A stretch of DNA of 64,000 nt, from NCBI RefSeq assembly GCF_014204325.1, contig NZ_JACHKT010000003.1, forward strand, positions 173,526 through 237,525. The letters run 5' to 3'. The notes beneath the pieces were generated by a model, which saw only the letters and a list, made by a program, of their open reading frames with translations, did not search any database and was not told the origin of the DNA. This document shows positions 61,066 through 64,000 of this stretch, in pieces (the first letter of the stretch is position 1; the number at the start of each line of letters is the position of its first letter). Source of the stretch: Arcicella rosea. GTDB lineage: Bacteria > Bacteroidota > Bacteroidia > Cytophagales > Spirosomataceae. A program made the position numbers and the translations under genes.

Positions 61066-61635
61066 TTAATTTAATCGTCTTGTCATTAATGCTTTTATTA
61101 CTTCATAAAATTGTCGTGGAGCTAATACTCGCCAGTTTACAACATCTAAAGTTCCACCGAAATTTAAGTAATAATCCAGTCTAAATTTTGTCCATTCTTG
61201 TTGCACAAAATCTCTAAAATTACAGGCTGCTATCCAACCGTCTTCTACTTCTTCAAACCATTCTGCATAATAATCGTCTTCGTGACTTCCATGAAAATTC
61301 AGCACATTTTCGCCCACTAAAATAAACTGATTAATTCCCTGATTCACGAGATGGTCGATAACGTTTCGCTTAAACCACATAATATCGTTATGCAAAGTAT
61401 CATTCCATTCGCCAAACATTTCAATAATCACAAATCTTTGTTCATAATCACAAAAAAGGATTTTACAGTATAAAGTCTCGGATTCAAATTCATCCCAAAA
61501 CGGATGAATAAAGTATCCGTAAATATCGTGTTCGTAATAAGAAGTATTATAGAGACGCTCATAAAAGGGCGAACGTGGGTCTTTTGAAGCCACATACAAA
61601 TTCTCCCAATTATAAAATGGTTCTATGTCTTGCAT
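61066..61635 (-). CDS. Conserved-looking protein of unknown function
   Basis: I do not recognise this family. The protein (189 aa) has no signal peptide and no membrane helix, and is rich in Tyr, Phe, Trp, Glu and Asp. Notable segments are 'YNWENLYVASKDPRSPFYERLYN', 'YCKILFCDYEQRFVIIEMFGEWNDT' (in parts), 'FILVGENVLNFHGSHEDDYYAEWFEE' (in parts) and 'RVLAPRQFYEVIKALM'. The good codon structure and 12-base spacing to the GNAT gene suggest a real gene in the same transcript. It may be a Cytophagales-specific cytoplasmic protein. Confidence 0.65.
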   Translation of the reverse strand: MQDIEPFYNWENLYVASKDPRSPFYERLYNTSYYEHDIYGYFIHPFWDEFESETLYCKILFCDYEQRFVIIEMFGEWNDTLHNDIMWFKRNVIDHLVNQGINQFILVGENVLNFHGSHEDDYYAEWFEEVEDGWIAACNFRDFVQQEWTKFRLDYYLNFGGTLDVVNWRVLAPRQFYEVIKALMTRRLN

Positions 61636-61649
61636 ATTTAATTGTTATT

Positions 61650-61766
61650 GAGTGAGTTGTGATTTAGTGATTGTTTTTTAATTGTGAGTTAGCGAGTTGT
61701 GATTGAGTGATTGATTTTTTAATTGAAATCTGAAAGCCGACATCTGAAAGCCGAAACCTGAAATCT
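61650..61766. repeat. Direct low-complexity repeats before the unknown gene, and GAAAGCCGA repeats
   Basis: Two copies of a roughly 34-base unit containing GAGTTGTGATT and AGTGATTG (61650-61684 and 61691-61725) are followed by CTGAAAGCCGA repeats (61725-61766), which run into the end of the ChaN-like gene. A related CCGACAGCCGAAAT pair lies beyond that gene's start, at 62711-62745. Confidence 0.6.
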
Positions 61767-62643
61767 AATAGCTTTTCGTCATATCATCAGGAATCACAAA
61801 AATAAAATCTGCTGAGTTTTTTACTTTTTCACTTGGGTTTTCAATATCGCTGGCTTCTACGGTATTAATGGTCATAATTTTCAACGCTGGATTTTTTCTT
61901 TTCAAATGCCAAACGATACCTTCAAAGTTATTGGAATGATAACTTCCATTATAATGTAAAAAACACTGTTCTTGTTGCCAATTCTTTAAAATAAAATTCG
62001 CCATCGTAGCATCTTTGATGATTTGTGCTTTGGTGATATTCTCTGCCGAAATACTTGTGCCTCCACTTCCGTGCATACCGCCCATTTTCATCATTTCTGC
62101 GTAAGCGGGCAAAGTTAAATCAACTTCAATCGGTAGCGGAGCAATGTTCTTTTTAGCATCTTCTGATAATTGATTCAGTGCCTCTAAACCTCCTTTTGAC
62201 ACCATACTCGCATAGCGACGAGGAATATTAGTTGCCACAAAATTCAATTTATTTTTCAAGGCAAAATCCAATAAGGGTTTGTAATCTGTTTGATAATTTT
62301 GCCATACTTTTGCTTCGGTTTCAAATTGTTTAGCGGTAATAAAGCCCTTTAAGTACTCATTCAAAACAGTCTGATTATCGGCTTCAAACATTTCTGCACC
62401 CAATACCAATTTTTCTTTTTTCTCTTTGTACAAATCCTTAGTAACCTGTAATTCAAGCCAATGATTTAAAGAATTATCATGTAATTCACCAAAGAAAACA
62501 ATATCAGCTTCCGCCAATTCTTTGAGCATTTTTTGATAAGATACTTCTTTTAAATTTTTGTTGTACAACAAATATGCAGGCTTGTCGGACGACAAAGCAC
62601 AGGTAAAAAGCATCAAAATTATGGCAGATAAGTACGTTTTCAT
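61765..62643 (-). CDS. ChaN-like haem-binding/TIKI-superfamily protein
   Basis: An exported protein (292 aa) with a signal peptide 'LSAIILMLFTCALSS'; Cys15 could also be a lipobox. 'ADIVFFGELHDNSLNHWLELQV' is the ChaN opening with its GELH motif. 'VLGAEMFEADNQTVLNEYL', 'LNFVATNIPRRYASMVSKGGLEAL' (in parts) and 'FLHYNGSYHSNNFEGIVWHL' are further ChaN landmarks. ChaN from Campylobacter binds haem, so iron or haem handling is possible, but nothing nearby confirms it. It is the third member of the TraB/ChaN superfamily in the window. Confidence 0.87.
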   Translation of the reverse strand: MKTYLSAIILMLFTCALSSDKPAYLLYNKNLKEVSYQKMLKELAEADIVFFGELHDNSLNHWLELQVTKDLYKEKKEKLVLGAEMFEADNQTVLNEYLKGFITAKQFETEAKVWQNYQTDYKPLLDFALKNKLNFVATNIPRRYASMVSKGGLEALNQLSEDAKKNIAPLPIEVDLTLPAYAEMMKMGGMHGSGGTSISAENITKAQIIKDATMANFILKNWQQEQCFLHYNGSYHSNNFEGIVWHLKRKNPALKIMTINTVEASDIENPSEKVKNSADFIFVIPDDMTKSY

Positions 62644-62710
62644 AATGGTTTTTGTTGGATGAATACAAGAATAAAATTAAGTCTATTCCTTAAAATTAAG
62701 TAAATTCATT

Positions 62711-62745
62711 GAAAATCCGACAGCCGAAATCCGACAGCCGAAAAC
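62711..62745. repeat. CCGACAGCCGAAAT direct repeat
   Basis: Two adjacent copies of AATCCGACAGCCGAAA occur between the divergent ChaN-like and Gfo/Idh genes. A diverged version lies at 61725-61766 in the same orientation, so the pair brackets the ChaN-like gene. Confidence 0.55.
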
Positions 62746-62791
62746 TAAAAAATATTGCGTTACAATTAAACCCTTTTATTTTTTATAAACT

Positions 62792-63886
62792 ATGAAAAAC
62801 ACAAGAAGAGATTTCTTAAAAACTTTTGCAGCTACTTCGCTTACAGTTCCGATGCTTTCTGCTTTACAAGCGAATGCGGCTATCGCTCCCAAGAAAAAAT
62901 TGGGCGTAGCTTTGGTTGGTTTGGGCTATTACGCTACTTATCAGTTAGCACCAGCTTTAGAAAAAACTACCAACTGTCGCTTGGCGGGAATCGTTACAGG
63001 AACACCTTCTAAGGTAGAAACTTGGAAGAAAAAGTATAATATTCCAGATAAAAACATCTACAATTATCAAAATTTTGACCAAATTGCCGATAATCCCGAC
63101 ATTGATGTGGTCTATGTGGTTTTGCCAAACTCAATGCACCACGAGTTTACGATTCGTGCAGCGAAAGCTGGAAAGCATGTAATTTGTGAAAAACCGATGG
63201 CTGTTTCGGTAAAAGAAGCCGAAGAAATGATTGCTGCTTGCAAGGCGGCCAATGTTCAATTAGCCATTGGCTATCGTTTGCATTACGAGCCATTCACCAA
63301 CGAAGTAATGCGTTTGGCAAAAGATAAAGATTTTGGAAAAGTTACTTTTGTGGAAGCAAGTTTTGGTTTTCCCTTGCGTGATCCAAAAGCTTGGCGATTG
63401 AATCCGAAACTTTCGGGCGGTGGACCAATGATGGATGTGGGCATCTATGCACTGAATGCCGCACGTTATGCCACAGGCGAAGAACCTATTTCTGTAACGG
63501 CTCAAACGGTAAAAACTCGTCCAGATATTTATTTGCCTGGCATTGAAGAAACGCTTTTCTGGCAAATGAAATTTCCGAGTGGAGCAGTTTCAAACCATAC
63601 AACTACTTATAATAGCGGTTTACAACGCTTGTATGTGGGTTATGAAAATGGAAATTTAGAAATGTCGCCTGCTTATGACTATGGCCCATTGAAAGGAAAA
63701 ACTTCAAAAGGAGAAATGAATTTACCTATAGTCTATCATCAAGTACTTGAATTAGACGGTATTTGCGGAAGTATTCTTGAAAACAAACCAAATATCACGC
63801 CTGGCGAAGAGGGTTTAAAAGATATGAAATTGATTGAAGCCATCTTTAAAGCGGCTAAAACTGGGAAGGAAATTAAAGTGAGCTGA
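62792..63886 (+). CDS. Gfo/Idh/MocA-family oxidoreductase, Tat-exported
   Basis: This is an NAD(P)-dependent oxidoreductase acting on sugars or their derivatives. A Tat signal 'NTRRDFLKTFAATSLTVPMLSALQANA' (in parts) has the twin-arginine motif RRDFLK. The Rossmann fold begins 'LGVALVGLGYYATYQLAPALEK'. 'VYVVLPNSMHHEFTIRAAKAGKHVICEKPMAVSVKEAEEM' (in parts) contains the catalytic EKP lysine. 'GGGPMMDVGIYALNAARYATGEEP' (in parts) is in the C-terminal domain. As the enzyme is folded with its cofactor before export, Tat fits. Homologues include glucose-fructose oxidoreductases. Confidence 0.92.
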   Translation: MKNTRRDFLKTFAATSLTVPMLSALQANAAIAPKKKLGVALVGLGYYATYQLAPALEKTTNCRLAGIVTGTPSKVETWKKKYNIPDKNIYNYQNFDQIADNPDIDVVYVVLPNSMHHEFTIRAAKAGKHVICEKPMAVSVKEAEEMIAACKAANVQLAIGYRLHYEPFTNEVMRLAKDKDFGKVTFVEASFGFPLRDPKAWRLNPKLSGGGPMMDVGIYALNAARYATGEEPISVTAQTVKTRPDIYLPGIEETLFWQMKFPSGAVSNHTTTYNSGLQRLYVGYENGNLEMSPAYDYGPLKGKTSKGEMNLPIVYHQVLELDGICGSILENKPNITPGEEGLKDMKLIEAIFKAAKTGKEIKVS

Positions 63887-63910
63887 GAGCTATGAGCCAC
63901 GAGCTTTGAG
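63878..63910. repeat. GAGCTATGAG-type low-complexity repeat
   Basis: A string of GAGCT and GAGCC half-repeats (GAGCTGAGAGCTATGAGCC...) begins inside the stop codon of the oxidoreductase gene. It resembles the other short intergenic repeats but uses a different unit. Confidence 0.45.
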
Positions 63911-63950
63911 GTACTGTCTTAAAATCCTATTATTTGATTATAATTATTTT

Positions 63951-63958
63951 TATATTTG
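63951..63958 (+). promoter_or_regulatory. Possible -7 promoter element at the window end
   Basis: TATATTTG followed by C matches TAnnTTTGC. A TTTG at 63933-63936 is 14 bases upstream, shorter than usual. It may serve a gene beyond the window; no coding region can be seen in the remaining 42 bases. Confidence 0.35.
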
Positions 63959-64000
63959 CTATTCTTGAAGGAGAGGTTGCTTTGCAACTTCATCCAGTGT

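Overview
The window looks like chromosomal DNA of an AT-rich member of the Bacteroidota, most likely order Cytophagales (Spirosomataceae-like, for example Emticicia or Arcicella relatives; the genus is a guess). The signs are: Bacteroidota-type promoters (TAnnTTTG); type IX secretion markers (PorD/DUF4835, a type A sorting domain and a gliding-motility-associated type B C-terminus); a Bacteroidota-style omega subunit, a long NusB and an OstA-like protein; many lipoproteins with [LV][ST][AS]C lipoboxes; and a TonB receptor with an N-terminal carboxypeptidase-like domain. No tRNA, rRNA, CRISPR array, prophage or classical insertion sequence was recognised.

Layout. 1-10.6 kb is housekeeping: bamD, rpoZ, coaBC, porD, a potassium channel, an ABC exporter, then nusB, a YtxH protein, a DUF1573 lipoprotein, yajC, a CdaR/YbbR protein and coaE. 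10.6-22.4 kb holds a type A sorting-domain protein, an ostA-like gene divergent from tilS with interleaved promoters, a sigma factor with a four-helix membrane protein, a TraB/GumN protein, a MOSC protein, an MFS transporter, rlmF, a DUF1456 protein and a large type B sorting-domain surface protein. 22.4-30 kb holds gcvP, a second TraB/ChaN-like protein and a short carB. 30-38 kb is an envelope and signalling stretch: a TPR-CHAT protein predicted to sit in the periplasm, two repeat-containing lipoproteins, then an ECF sigma factor followed by a protein with an inner-membrane helix and a predicted outer-membrane barrel, and an unlisted 34-residue membrane peptide whose start codon overlaps that protein's stop.

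38-46.5 kb is a metal-acquisition locus on the minus strand: a Cys-rich CNGHC small protein, a TonB-dependent receptor, a PepSY membrane protein, an MbnP-family lipoprotein, an MbnH-like di-haem peroxidase and an outer-membrane protein whose mature N-terminus is CxxCxC. A divergent HupE/UreJ gene adjoins it. The MbnP/MbnH pair suggests copper as the substrate.

46.5-52.2 kb is accessory. It contains a SGNH hydrolase, a DUF922 protein without its catalytic histidines, a TPR sensor kinase, a DUF1801 protein, and a REP-associated tyrosine transposase surrounded by REP-like palindromes. Next to it is a 42-bp tandem array in which AGGGT and ACCCT pentamers alternate every 21 bp.

52.2-59.7 kb encodes pectin (rhamnogalacturonan-I) breakdown: a four-gene operon (acetylesterase, PL11 lyase, GH105 hydrolase, second acetylesterase) and a separately controlled GH42 beta-galactosidase that could trim galactan side chains. 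The rest is a lipocalin-like lipoprotein, a GNAT acetyltransferase, an unknown protein, a ChaN-like protein and a Tat-exported Gfo/Idh/MocA oxidoreductase.
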